Of a DNA stretch of 5,991 nt, positions 1 through 5,563 are shown one piece after another. The position numbers and the translations under genes are program-made. A model generated the notes under the pieces. That model did not search any database and had not been told where the DNA came from. It was given only the letters and a program-made list of their open reading frames with translations. Origin of the DNA: Anaerolineae bacterium. GTDB lineage: Bacteria > Chloroflexota > Anaerolineae > B4-G1 > SLSP01. The DNA lies in assembly GCA_016928755.1 (NCBI GenBank), contig JAFGKB010000206.1, positions 1-5,991 on the forward strand. The letters are read 5' to 3'. The first letter of the stretch is position 1. Every line of letters begins with the position of its first letter.

Positions 1-536
1 CGTCTTGCCGGGGGGGCCTTGGCCGTGGTCTCATCCAGGACTTTGCGGTGCGAGTAATTCCACAGTCGCTCTAATGTGCCTGGGGTGTGTATCCCTGGGA
101 AAGCTCCGGCATGGCAGATTGCAACCCCGGCTTGTGTCCGTACATAGAAGGGTAACGCGGTGAAAAAATCCAATACCTCTTCCCTGTGACCCTGTATAGC
201 TTGCTCAAAGGAAGGGGTAAATACCTGGTCGCCCTTCGCCAGCGGGATATGGTAGATGTGCGGCAGTTCGTGATTGCCCAACAGCACTACCAGCGCATCC
301 TCCAATATTTCCTTTAGGTCTAGTATGTCCAGCACAATAGCCAGTGACTGGTCATCCCCCGGCGCGCCGTTACTATGGATAAAGTCACCCGTAATCACCA
401 AGGTCTGCGCCAGCCCCCGTGCCCGCAACTCAAGAAAAACGTCGCGGTACCGTGCATATAGCGGCCAGTCGCCGTGTAAATCCGTCACCACCATCGTAAT
501 GCCGGAGTTAATCTCAACAACCTGTGGTATTGTCAT
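1..536 (-). CDS. Metallophosphoesterase, PPP-like (C-terminus outside window)
   Basis: The 178 visible codons encode a calcineurin-like, two-metal phosphoesterase. Metal-site motifs appear in the usual order: DLHGD (residues 19-23), GDFIHSNG (50-57), GNHE (87-90) and CHAG (141-144). The DxHGD and GNHE spacing resembles PPP-type protein phosphatases and diadenosine tetraphosphatases. However, the usual GDxxDRG is GDFIHSNG here, with His where the second Asp normally sits, so the substrate cannot be assigned. No signal peptide is seen, so it is probably cytoplasmic. The ATG at 536 is chosen because AGGA lies about 8 bases upstream and the frame opens directly into the first motif. The start lies 4 bases past the stop of the preceding small gene, so translation is probably coupled. 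Codons are GC-richer than in the two upstream genes, which suggests a different history. The catalytic core is nearly complete; the last metal-ligand His and the C-terminus lie beyond the edge. Confidence 0.88.
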   Translation of the reverse strand, partial: MTIPQVVEINSGITMVVTDLHGDWPLYARYRDVFLELRARGLAQTLVITGDFIHSNGAPGDDQSLAIVLDILDLKEILEDALVVLLGNHELPHIYHIPLAKGDQVFTPSFEQAIQGHREEVLDFFTALPFYVRTQAGVAICHAGAFPGIHTPGTLERLWNYSHRKVLDETTAKAPPAR

Positions 537-540
537 ATTA

Positions 541-978
541 TTATCCTAGATGTAACACTCTGACAGGATATTTTACACCTGATTTTGCTAGTATTCTGCT
601 ATATTTACTGCGTTTACTGATCGTCACTTTGTCTGTTGAGATCCAATGATAAGAACTCTGTCCTTTTAAATTCACGAGTGCCGTGTGTCTTAGCCAGCCT
701 TTTAACCAATTTAGCTTTGCGATAACTACTTTAACTTGGCTGGTACTGGCTGGATGTACCTCAATATAGTAGACAGAGCTTTTATGACTGAGTGCATAAT
801 CCCAACGTGGGGCATTCTGGTATTTAGCTTTTAGACAATTATCAAGATCAACACTCCCTTCCAATAAGGATGGTTGAGAGGTCGTTATCCTTGTGCTGTA
901 TCTCCCTAATGCCTTCAACCCTGCTTGTAAACAGTTTGTGATATCAGGTGTATTATGGACTGCATCTAGGAAGTTCAT
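541..978 (-). CDS. Small putative PD-(D/E)xK nuclease-like protein, partner of ATPase
   Basis: This protein (145 residues from the ATG at 978) matches no family I can name with certainty. The centre reads R-W-D-Y-A-L (58-63), then Y-Y-I-E-V-H (70-75), then a helix-like stretch (80-96) rich in K, L and W. An Asp followed 13 residues later by E-x-H resembles the D...ExK core of restriction-endonuclease-fold proteins, with His replacing Lys. Glu40 could be the helix-1 acid. The C-terminus is basic (KRSKYSRILAKSGVKYP). The chosen ATG overlaps the ATPase stop as ATGA, a typical coupling arrangement. An ATG at 990 (149 residues) and a TTG at 1047 are alternatives, and none has a strong ribosome site. 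It is encoded directly after the ATPase and is equally AT-rich, so the two probably form one unit. Nuclease activity is inferred from the residue pattern only. Confidence 0.8.
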   Translation of the reverse strand: MNFLDAVHNTPDITNCLQAGLKALGRYSTRITTSQPSLLEGSVDLDNCLKAKYQNAPRWDYALSHKSSVYYIEVHPASTSQVKVVIAKLNWLKGWLRHTALVNLKGQSSYHWISTDKVTISKRSKYSRILAKSGVKYPVRVLHLG

Positions 979-2126
979 AGTTGTGTCCATATAGCTTCTG
1001 AGATGATTTCGGAGACTTTTGTGCTGAATGTTGTTAATCCTCCCCAATCAGAAATTGCTTCGTTGAGGCTTTCGGGATCAAGGGTGGATATATCTTCTGT
1101 GAGAATACCTTTCTCTTGGTGGGCGAAGTAGTAAGTCTTGAATGATTTATGATGAAGGATATTGTCTGCGATAGCGGAGAAGAATTCATTCTTAGGTAAG
1201 TCGAAAATCTCTAATAGTTTGGTCGGGGTCGCTTGGGTTTGGGCTAATGTCTGGATGGCCCAAATCATCTCTAGTATTTGTGGGGAGTGGGTTGAGATGA
1301 CGAGTTTATAACCACGATGGACTAATTCCAGACAGGTGACCAGCAGTGTTGAAATAGCCTGTGGATGTAACCCCATTTCCGGCTCTTCGACAACCACCCA
1401 GTGAATATTTTCCCTCTTGGCCCTTTCTGATGGTGGCATTAACCAGTATATGCCTAACAACAATGGAATGAACTCCCTTTGGCCGGCTGACCAGATCATA
1501 AAAGGTAGTTGGTGTTCACCAATATCTAGGATAATACGTTTGCGCATTCCACTGGTATCCAATCTTACTTTTGCTTTATCAAAGATGCTTCTTTCGATAA
1601 TCTCTTGGAGATTTTTGTCCATCCGACCCACTTGTGGGAATATGGCCCCTTTGCTAGAAGTGAATTCTACTTCCATAAGTTGGCGTAAATGTTCGCTAAA
1701 TAACTTGACAACATAGGGGTCTCCGGTCTCATAATCGGTAAATGGCCGGGGCCAGCTATTTCTTAATACCATAACTCGTTGGGCCGGTATTAAAAATAAG
1801 GACTCGGTTTGTGAAGTGCTCTGTGGGCTTAGGATATTTTGGAAATTGAATTGGGTGTTATCTACTTGCACCTGGGTATCTTGATTCCATATCCCCCCCA
1901 TCCCGGTACCGAAATAAAGCGTTAAGAAATTATCAGGTTCTGCCATCCAATCAAAGCCGTATCGCTGGAGTGTCTCAATAATATGGTTGTGATCTAGTAC
2001 CAGTTTAACCAATTGCAGAAAGATGCTCTTTCCACTTGCCTGGGGGCCTACTAAGACGGTGATATCACCAAAGTTGATATCCACTTTCGTCAGTTGTCCT
2101 AGTGAGGTTAGCGAAATCCTTTCCAT
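975..2126 (-). CDS. AAA15/ABC-type ATPase (OLD/RecF-like head)
   Basis: This 383-residue protein is a complete ABC-type ATPase of the SMC/RecF/OLD class. The Walker A is GPQASGKS (27-34). The ABC signature-like segment is IWSAGQREF (211-219). The Walker B is VVVEEPEMGLHP (244-255), with the catalytic Glu pair typical of this class. The switch histidine lies in STHSP (278-282). The short insert between Walker A and the signature (about 60-200) is too small for a long coiled coil. After the switch there are only about 100 residues without recognisable TOPRIM acidic motifs, so it is not an OLD nuclease by itself. The ATG at 2126 has an AAGG-type ribosome site 5 bases upstream. The stop overlaps the next gene's start. 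Such ATPases usually work with an effector encoded next to them, as in PARIS or Septu, and the small nuclease-like protein is the natural candidate. ATPase identity is firm; a defence role is inferred. Confidence 0.93.
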   Translation of the reverse strand: MERISLTSLGQLTKVDINFGDITVLVGPQASGKSIFLQLVKLVLDHNHIIETLQRYGFDWMAEPDNFLTLYFGTGMGGIWNQDTQVQVDNTQFNFQNILSPQSTSQTESLFLIPAQRVMVLRNSWPRPFTDYETGDPYVVKLFSEHLRQLMEVEFTSSKGAIFPQVGRMDKNLQEIIERSIFDKAKVRLDTSGMRKRIILDIGEHQLPFMIWSAGQREFIPLLLGIYWLMPPSERAKRENIHWVVVEEPEMGLHPQAISTLLVTCLELVHRGYKLVISTHSPQILEMIWAIQTLAQTQATPTKLLEIFDLPKNEFFSAIADNILHHKSFKTYYFAHQEKGILTEDISTLDPESLNEAISDWGGLTTFSTKVSEIISEAIWTQL

Positions 2127-2158
2127 AATTACCTTTCCCTTTTTAACTATTTTAATGA

Positions 2159-2193
2159 CTACTCAGGGTCTTTTTCCTGTTTAGCCTGAGTAG
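2159..2193. repeat. Perfect 9-bp inverted repeat upstream of ATPase
   Basis: CTACTCAGG at 2159-2167 and CCTGAGTAG at 2185-2193 are exact reverse complements separated by 17 bases. Neither strand has a T-run directly after the second arm, so this is not a standard intrinsic terminator. On the minus strand it lies about 33 bases before the ATPase start. A TAAAAT that could act as a -10 element lies between the repeat and the gene (2149-2154). It could be an operator for the ATPase pair, a hairpin in its leader, or a remnant of an insertion boundary. Confidence 0.55.
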
Positions 2194-2198
2194 GTAAC

Positions 2199-2216
2199 CT
2201 AAACATCCCAACTCAT
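2199..2216 (-). other. Five-codon frame MSWDV with a ribosome-binding site
   Basis: Just past the stop of the decayed endonuclease V-like gene, a GGAG and an 8-base spacer are followed by ATG, then four codons and TAG. The initiation signal looks real but nothing sensible follows. It may be the surviving start of a gene cut off when the ATPase pair arrived, a leader peptide, or chance. No promoter for it was recognised. Confidence 0.25.
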
Positions 2217-2228
2217 AGGATTAACTCC

Positions 2229-2454
2229 TTATTCCCTACACAGTTGATCCACTCTTTTGAGCAACGCTGGCATCCTGTAATCCCCTGCCATCGTGCGGAT
2301 ATGCTCCTTGGCCGACTGCAAGTCTATACCTACTGCTGTTATGTAGAGAGGGCGTTACCTCTTGTACCGGCTCAGCATCCGGCCAATCGTTGAACAGAAC
2401 CCCGGCGGCAACGGCGAATCCATCCCGGTAATCAACATCCACGGCTAAAATCAT
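2229..2454 (-). pseudogene. Endonuclease V-like gene, internally deleted and frameshifted
   Basis: The first frame from the ATG at 2454 encodes MILAVDVDYRDG and about 22 further residues. These resemble the N-terminus of endonuclease V, which nicks DNA near deoxyinosine, and include a probable metal Asp in VDVDY. Past roughly 2348-2358 that frame becomes nonsense. The frame one step over then reads LYITAVGIDL, a helix, and MPALLKRVDQLCRE, ending in TAA at 2229-2231. This resembles the family's C-terminus. About 75 residues remain of a family usually near 200-230, so the middle, with the other catalytic acids, is missing. The first frame alone stays open to a TAG at 2236 and would give 72 residues, but its second half is out-of-frame family sequence. 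The ribosome site is weak, and the gene lies 15 bases behind the acetyltransferase. Assignment to Endonuclease_5 is by recognition, not search. A sequencing or assembly error could explain a frameshift but not the loss of some 140 codons. Confidence 0.72.
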
Positions 2455-2469
2455 AGAGTGTCAGATCTC

Positions 2470-3048
2470 TTAATTTATACGGGAGGGCTGTGCGGTGTGG
2501 TCGGATTTGCTGGCCATCCATTCCTGCTTCAGAATTGCATAGATAACATCGTCAGCCCATTCACCCTTAATCCATACACACTCGCGCAGGTGGCCCTCTT
2601 TGCGCATCCCCAAGCGTTTCATCAGTGTGATAGAGGGGGTATTTTCAGGGTCTATCCGGGCATACACGCGGTGCTTGTCTAACGTCATAAAGACATAGTC
2701 CAAGATACCTGCCAGTGCTTCGGTGGCATATCCGTGTCCCTGGTATGCCGGTGCTAAAGTAATCCCTAGCTCGATCTGGCCCTCGTCCTTTGAGAAGTTT
2801 AGACCACAATCACCGATTAAGGTCCCATCTTCCTTAAGCGTAATGGCTAACTGGTACCAGGTATCAGGTGCATTAAACACTACACTCTGATTTCTTTCTA
2901 TAAATGCCCGGACCTCGTTCTCATCCTGGGGTTCCCAAACTTGAAACTCCCTGACCTGTGGGTCCGAGCGGTAGCTGTATAAAGCTGCTGTATCAGCAAT
3001 TTCCAAAGGTCGTAATCTAAGTCTTGTTGTCGTTAAGCCGGAAAACAT
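2470..3048 (-). CDS. GNAT-family N-acetyltransferase, RimJ/RimL type
   Basis: This 192-residue protein would transfer an acetyl group from acetyl-CoA to an amine, probably in the cytoplasm. The N-terminal TTRLRLRPLEIAD (7-19) is characteristic of the Acetyltransf_3/RimJ-RimL group. The IELGITLAP strand (92-100) leads into the pyrophosphate-binding loop Q-G-H-G-Y-A (103-108). N-T-P-S-I-T-L-M-K-R-L-G (146-157) is the usual CoA-side helix. Length and order are normal and the gene looks intact. The ATG at 3048 has a very strong AGGAGG site 4 bases upstream. That site overlaps the TAG stop of the TPR gene, so the two are co-transcribed and probably coupled. Members of this group acetylate ribosomal proteins, antibiotics or small metabolites. 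The sequence does not show which applies here. Confidence 0.93.
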   Translation of the reverse strand: MFSGLTTTRLRLRPLEIADTAALYSYRSDPQVREFQVWEPQDENEVRAFIERNQSVVFNAPDTWYQLAITLKEDGTLIGDCGLNFSKDEGQIELGITLAPAYQGHGYATEALAGILDYVFMTLDKHRVYARIDPENTPSITLMKRLGMRKEGHLRECVWIKGEWADDVIYAILKQEWMASKSDHTAQPSRIN

Positions 3049-3056
3049 CGGTCCTC

Positions 3057-3818
3057 CTAGGCCATATAGCGGCGCATATCCCGCAGCTCTGACCGCATAA
3101 GCAATACATCTGCGTGGTCAGGTGCTTCCCGGTATAGCGTTACTAACCCATCATATGATTTGCGATAGCGTTTAAGCTTAAGTCGCAGGCTTTGTGCTGG
3201 TTGTTCCTCCCCGGCTGCGGATAAGCAGTTGGCGAGATAGTATGAAGCTAGTAACTTTATATTAGCCGGTGAGTTTTGCTTTTGTAAGGCCATTTCAAAG
3301 AGCTGCCGCGCTTTTTCAAACTCACCTAATCTGTAGCAGACCATACCCTTATAAAAATAGTTAGTAGCATACTGAGAGGCTAAGTCCAAAGCTTTGGAGT
3401 AAGCCTTATCTGCTTCGTTGTATCTTTGCTGGTCTAATAGTGCCGTTCCCAAACTTTGGTAAGCCCGGTAATTCTGGGGAATGAGGTTTACCGCGCTATG
3501 TGCGTTCCGTTCTGCTTCCAAGAATTCAAAAAGGTGCAAATGGATATTGGCGCGTAATAGATAAGCCTCCCCGTGACCGGGGCGTTTCTTAATAGCGATA
3601 TTAATCAGTTGCAGGGCCTTATGGGGTTCTCCGTTATTAAAATGCTTCAAGGCTAATCTGTATTCTTGGGGATGTCTGAAAAACCTGATCCAGAGGGCCA
3701 GCAAGATTGACAGCCCTAGCCCAATCAGCAAGGGCAACATTCCTCCAAAAGGCGTCACCAATGCCCATACAAGGCTAATCCAAAACGGAATCGTTATCAA
3801 AAAGATGCGCTTAGTCAC
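3057..3818 (-). CDS. Membrane-anchored TPR protein
   Basis: This 253-residue protein starts with two hydrophobic segments (about 5-22 and 27-47) separated by a short PFGG turn. Arg and His (R45, R48, H49) follow, indicating a membrane hairpin with the rest in the cytoplasm. About four tetratricopeptide repeats follow (roughly 51-84, 85-118, 119-152 and 153-186), and a fifth divergent one lies near 190-220. The clearest is YNEADKAYSKALDLA. TPRs form a helical scaffold for protein contacts, and the partner is unknown. The start is GTG (3816-3818) with GAGG about 7 bases upstream, and no better ATG exists near the N-terminus. It is first in the TPR-acetyltransferase operon, 8 bases before the next gene, behind a candidate extended -10 promoter. 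Confidence 0.9.
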   Translation of the reverse strand: MTKRIFLITIPFWISLVWALVTPFGGMLPLLIGLGLSILLALWIRFFRHPQEYRLALKHFNNGEPHKALQLINIAIKKRPGHGEAYLLRANIHLHLFEFLEAERNAHSAVNLIPQNYRAYQSLGTALLDQQRYNEADKAYSKALDLASQYATNYFYKGMVCYRLGEFEKARQLFEMALQKQNSPANIKLLASYYLANCLSAAGEEQPAQSLRLKLKRYRKSYDGLVTLYREAPDHADVLLMRSELRDMRRYMA

Positions 3819-3879
3819 ACTATACCTCAGACGTTAAGAAAAAACTTATGCTTGGGACTCTTTTGATTGGAACACCTTT

Positions 3880-3908
3880 AGTATAACATAGCTTTGCCGA
3901 AAAATGGA
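3880..3908 (-). promoter_or_regulatory. Candidate extended -10 promoter for the TPR operon
   Basis: On the minus strand the -10 element TATACT (3880-3885) is preceded by TGT, giving a TGn extended -10 motif (3880-3888). The hexamer 17 bases further upstream (TCCATT, 3903-3908) is a poor -35, which an extended -10 can compensate for. It lies about 62 bases before the GTG start of the TPR gene, in the 102-base gap behind the radical SAM gene. Confidence 0.45.
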
Positions 3909-3920
3909 ATTTTCAGGATT

Positions 3921-4793
3921 TTAGAATAAACTCAATTGTTTGACTTCCGGTTGCTTATACATAGGTATCCGCATCGCGATCCCGTAGCGCTCGCATAGTT
4001 CCCCTAGCAGGGCATATAACTGTTTTGCGTTAGGTACATCCACACTGTACCGGTCGCCATAAGTCTGTTGGTATCTTTGCCTGAGACTGGGGAACAGCCG
4101 GTCTAATTGGTTATAGTAGTAGGCCCGCTGCCGGTCCCGCAGCGTCATTCCCAAGGCCGGCAGGATATAGTGCACCCCGGCTGCTGCGGCTTGTTCCACG
4201 ATTGCCGTGATATTCTCCTCGGTATCCTCAATAAAGGGCAGTACCGGCATTAGCGTAATCCCGGCCTGAATTCCATTATCCGACAGTACCTTGATGGCCT
4301 GGAACCGCTTGGAGACCAACGGCGCGCCCGGTTCCACCTTCTTGCCCAAAGCATCATCCGCTGTCGTAATCGTAAAACTTACGGTTGCGAAAGTCTCCCG
4401 GATGCGTTTCAACGTCTCCAAATCGCGCAGCACCAGGTCGCTCTTGGTGATAATGTGTACCGGGAAGCCGAACTCGGCAATTACGCCCAACGCCTGCCCT
4501 GTTAGGTTGACATCCTTCTCCAGGGGCATATAGAGGTCATTCATCGAACCCAGGCCTATCGTGCCCTTAACCCGCTTCCGTGATAGCTCGTCACGCAGGA
4601 GCGGTATTGCATTGGCTTTCACCAGTACCTCTTTGTCGAAATTGTCGATCTGGTAACATTCGCTGCGGGAATCACAATAGATACAACGGTGCTGGCAACC
4701 CCGGTACAGATTCATATTGTACTTTAGCCCAAACCACGTATCCGGTTGTTTAACGTGGGAGAGCAGCACCTTTGCTTGAATCTCTTTAATCAT
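3921..4793 (-). CDS. SPL-family radical SAM protein with C-terminal QLSLF
   Basis: This 290-residue radical SAM protein belongs to the spore-photoproduct-lyase-related group (COG1533-like). Cys33, Cys37 and Cys40 in CQHRCIYC form the CxxxCxxC site for the 4Fe-4S cluster, which cleaves S-adenosylmethionine to a 5'-deoxyadenosyl radical. The lead-in NMNLYRGC and the downstream GSMNDLYMPLE (about 82-92) are typical of the group, as is ITKSDLVLRDL. The substrate of this subfamily is not settled. It is too short and too different to be called true SplB. The last five residues (286-290) are QLSLF, the consensus for binding the DNA polymerase sliding clamp. The ATG at 4793 follows AAGGGA by about 5 bases. 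It has its own candidate promoter at 4817-4845 and looks intact. Confidence 0.93.
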   Translation of the reverse strand: MIKEIQAKVLLSHVKQPDTWFGLKYNMNLYRGCQHRCIYCDSRSECYQIDNFDKEVLVKANAIPLLRDELSRKRVKGTIGLGSMNDLYMPLEKDVNLTGQALGVIAEFGFPVHIITKSDLVLRDLETLKRIRETFATVSFTITTADDALGKKVEPGAPLVSKRFQAIKVLSDNGIQAGITLMPVLPFIEDTEENITAIVEQAAAAGVHYILPALGMTLRDRQRAYYYNQLDRLFPSLRQRYQQTYGDRYSVDVPNAKQLYALLGELCERYGIAMRIPMYKQPEVKQLSLF

Positions 4794-4816
4794 AAATCCC
4801 TTGTCCTAATGTCCCC

Positions 4817-4845
4817 ATTGTACTTCCTCGTTGCCCTTCTCGCAA
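4817..4845 (-). promoter_or_regulatory. Candidate promoter for the radical SAM gene
   Basis: On the minus strand TTGCGA (4840-4845) and TACAAT (4817-4822) are separated by exactly 17 bases. That is a reasonable sigma-70-type match (4/6 and 5/6) ending 23 bases before the ATG at 4793. The short leader leaves room for the AAGGGA ribosome site. The tandem GTGC-TTGCAC palindromes begin 18 bases upstream of the -35, a position suited to a regulator. Confidence 0.5.
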
Positions 4846-4863
4846 CCGGTAAATGTTTGTTAA

Positions 4864-4901
4864 CTTAAGGTGCATTGCACTTTCTTAAGTGCGTTGCACC
4901 T
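4864..4901. repeat. Tandem palindromes forming a large imperfect inverted repeat
   Basis: Two copies of a CTTAAG...TGC(A/G)TTGCAC unit start at 4864 and 4884, a 20-base period of about two helical turns. The first unit's core GTGCATTGCAC is itself palindromic. Together they also form one inverted repeat, with 15-base arms at 4868-4882 and 4887-4901, 13 of 15 positions paired, and a TCTT loop. No T-run follows on either strand, so termination is unlikely. It lies between divergent promoters, about 20 bases from the radical SAM -35 and about 70 from the plus-strand -35. An operator for a dimeric repressor, or a dispersed repeat, fits best. Confidence 0.6.
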
Positions 4902-4972
4902 GGAAAAGCCAATGAGCCTTTGCCAATTCTGCTCATTCTATCTATTCCTAAGCGCATCATTTCCACTTTATT

Positions 4973-5001
4973 TTGACAGTCCCCAAACTTGGGATTATAC
5001 T
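4973..5001 (+). promoter_or_regulatory. Near-consensus sigma-70 promoter
   Basis: TTGACA (4973-4978) is a perfect -35. TATACT (4996-5001) is a 5/6 match to the -10, and the spacing is the optimal 17 bases. Transcription would start near 5008, leaving a leader of about 140 bases before the ATG at 5150. This is the strongest promoter signal in the window, so the downstream pair probably needs a repressor to keep it in check. Confidence 0.75.
4982..4993. promoter_or_regulatory. Palindrome in the promoter spacer (candidate operator)
   Basis: CCCAA and TTGGG are exact inverted arms around a 2-base AC centre, lying wholly between the -35 and -10 elements. A protein bound here would block RNA polymerase. 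The AbrB-like first gene product is an obvious candidate autorepressor, but nothing in the sequence proves it. Ten paired bases could occur by chance. Confidence 0.4.
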
Positions 5002-5025
5002 CAGAATAGCTTGAGAAGGAATTGT

Positions 5026-5048
5026 CCCATAATACATAATCGTATGGG
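5026..5048 (+). other. Possible hairpin in the 5' leader
   Basis: CCCATA (5026-5031) pairs exactly with TATGGG (5043-5048) around an 11-base loop, early in the predicted leader. It is a weak, A/T-containing 6-bp stem without a T-run. The remainder of the leader to 5138 holds no gene or named riboswitch that I can recognise. Confidence 0.25.
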
Positions 5049-5138
5049 GTAGTGAGTGTGTAATACACAATTCCGGTGGTTATGCAATTGCCATACCTGG
5101 AAATTGTTACCAGCGGGGTTTATGGAGGAAAGTTTAAC

Positions 5139-5144
5139 GGAGGT
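5139..5144 (+). promoter_or_regulatory. Strong ribosome-binding site fixing the 5150 start
   Basis: GGAGGT lies 5 bases before the ATG at 5150 and settles that start. A second purine-rich GGAGGA at 5124-5129 lies 15 bases further upstream and has no well-placed start of its own. Confidence 0.8.
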
Positions 5145-5149
5145 GGATA

Positions 5150-5563
5150 ATGCAACGTACTGGTATACAAACTGGTGAATTAGCTGCTTACACTGGGGTT
5201 GTTCGTGAAGGCCGTATTCAGTTGGTTGAAACAGTGACATTACCAGAAGGTAGCATGGTCTACGTACTGGTGCCTGTTGCGGTGGATGTCAATGCTGCCC
5301 GGCGTAAGGCTAATCGCTGGTTATTAGAGAACGTGGGTAATATGTTGAGGGCCGACCATCCCCTTTTTGTGCGGCTCCCCAACCAAACTATCTGGCGTTT
5401 TGGTGCGTTTGTGACTGCATCTTCTCATAAACCCATTGGGCCGGTGGGGTATATTGATGTTGATACTGTCAGTGGTGAAGTACTGGCTGATGACCAAACA
5501 GCCGAGGAGATTGCAACCCGTGGGGAACGTCTTGAATGTATCCCATTACCGGCAGATAACTGA
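5150..5563 (+). CDS. AbrB/DUF104-like N-terminal protein, possible antitoxin
   Basis: Residues 14-43 of this 137-residue protein, YTGVVREGRIQLVE through LPEGSMVYVLVPV, have the V-x-x-G-R-I...LPEG-x-V-x-V pattern. This pattern is typical of swapped-hairpin AbrB and DUF104-type proteins, many of which are DNA-binding antitoxins. A basic amphipathic helix (about 48-66) follows. The C-terminal half (71-112) is predicted to be mostly strands and contains GPVGYIDVDTVSGEVL, loosely PepSY-like. I do not recognise that half as a named domain. It is first behind the TTGACA/TATACT promoter and overlaps the peptidase gene by 32 bases, so the two are certainly co-transcribed if both are real. Antitoxin or autorepressor function is inferred from the N-terminal pattern and layout. 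It could equally be an accessory subunit or immunity protein for the peptidase. Confidence 0.82.
   Translation: MQRTGIQTGELAAYTGVVREGRIQLVETVTLPEGSMVYVLVPVAVDVNAARRKANRWLLENVGNMLRADHPLFVRLPNQTIWRFGAFVTASSHKPIGPVGYIDVDTVSGEVLADDQTAEEIATRGERLECIPLPADN

Noticed and set aside
274..549. Plus-strand open frame opposite the phosphoesterase
   Set aside because: It is Ser/Thr-rich, lacks a ribosome site and a family pattern, and lies entirely antisense to clear metallophosphoesterase motifs.
1417..1716. Plus-strand open frame opposite the ATPase
   Set aside because: It is antisense to the Walker B and signature region of a complete ATPase and has no initiation signal.
530..2235. Target-site duplication or terminal repeats flanking the ATPase-nuclease pair
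   Set aside because: Only short, partial, oppositely oriented AGGATTA/AGGATAA similarity was found at the edges. It is explained by ribosome-site composition, and no transposase or integrase is present.
2458..2682. Plus-strand open frame opposite the acetyltransferase
   Set aside because: It is a reverse-strand shadow of the conserved GNAT C-terminal half.
3886..3920. Terminator after the radical SAM gene
   Set aside because: Only a 5-bp A/T stem (GAAAA/TTTTC) is present, with no GC-rich hairpin, so it is too weak to call.
4291..4533. Plus-strand open frame opposite the radical SAM gene
   Set aside because: It is antisense to conserved coding sequence and shows no family resemblance.
4864..4901. 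Intrinsic terminator at the large inverted repeat
   Set aside because: Neither strand has a T-run after the stem, and it lies upstream of both divergent genes rather than at a gene end.
4865..5240. Small open frames on both strands in and around the divergent intergenic region
   Set aside because: They begin or end inside the palindromes and promoter, have no ribosome site, and their compositions look random.
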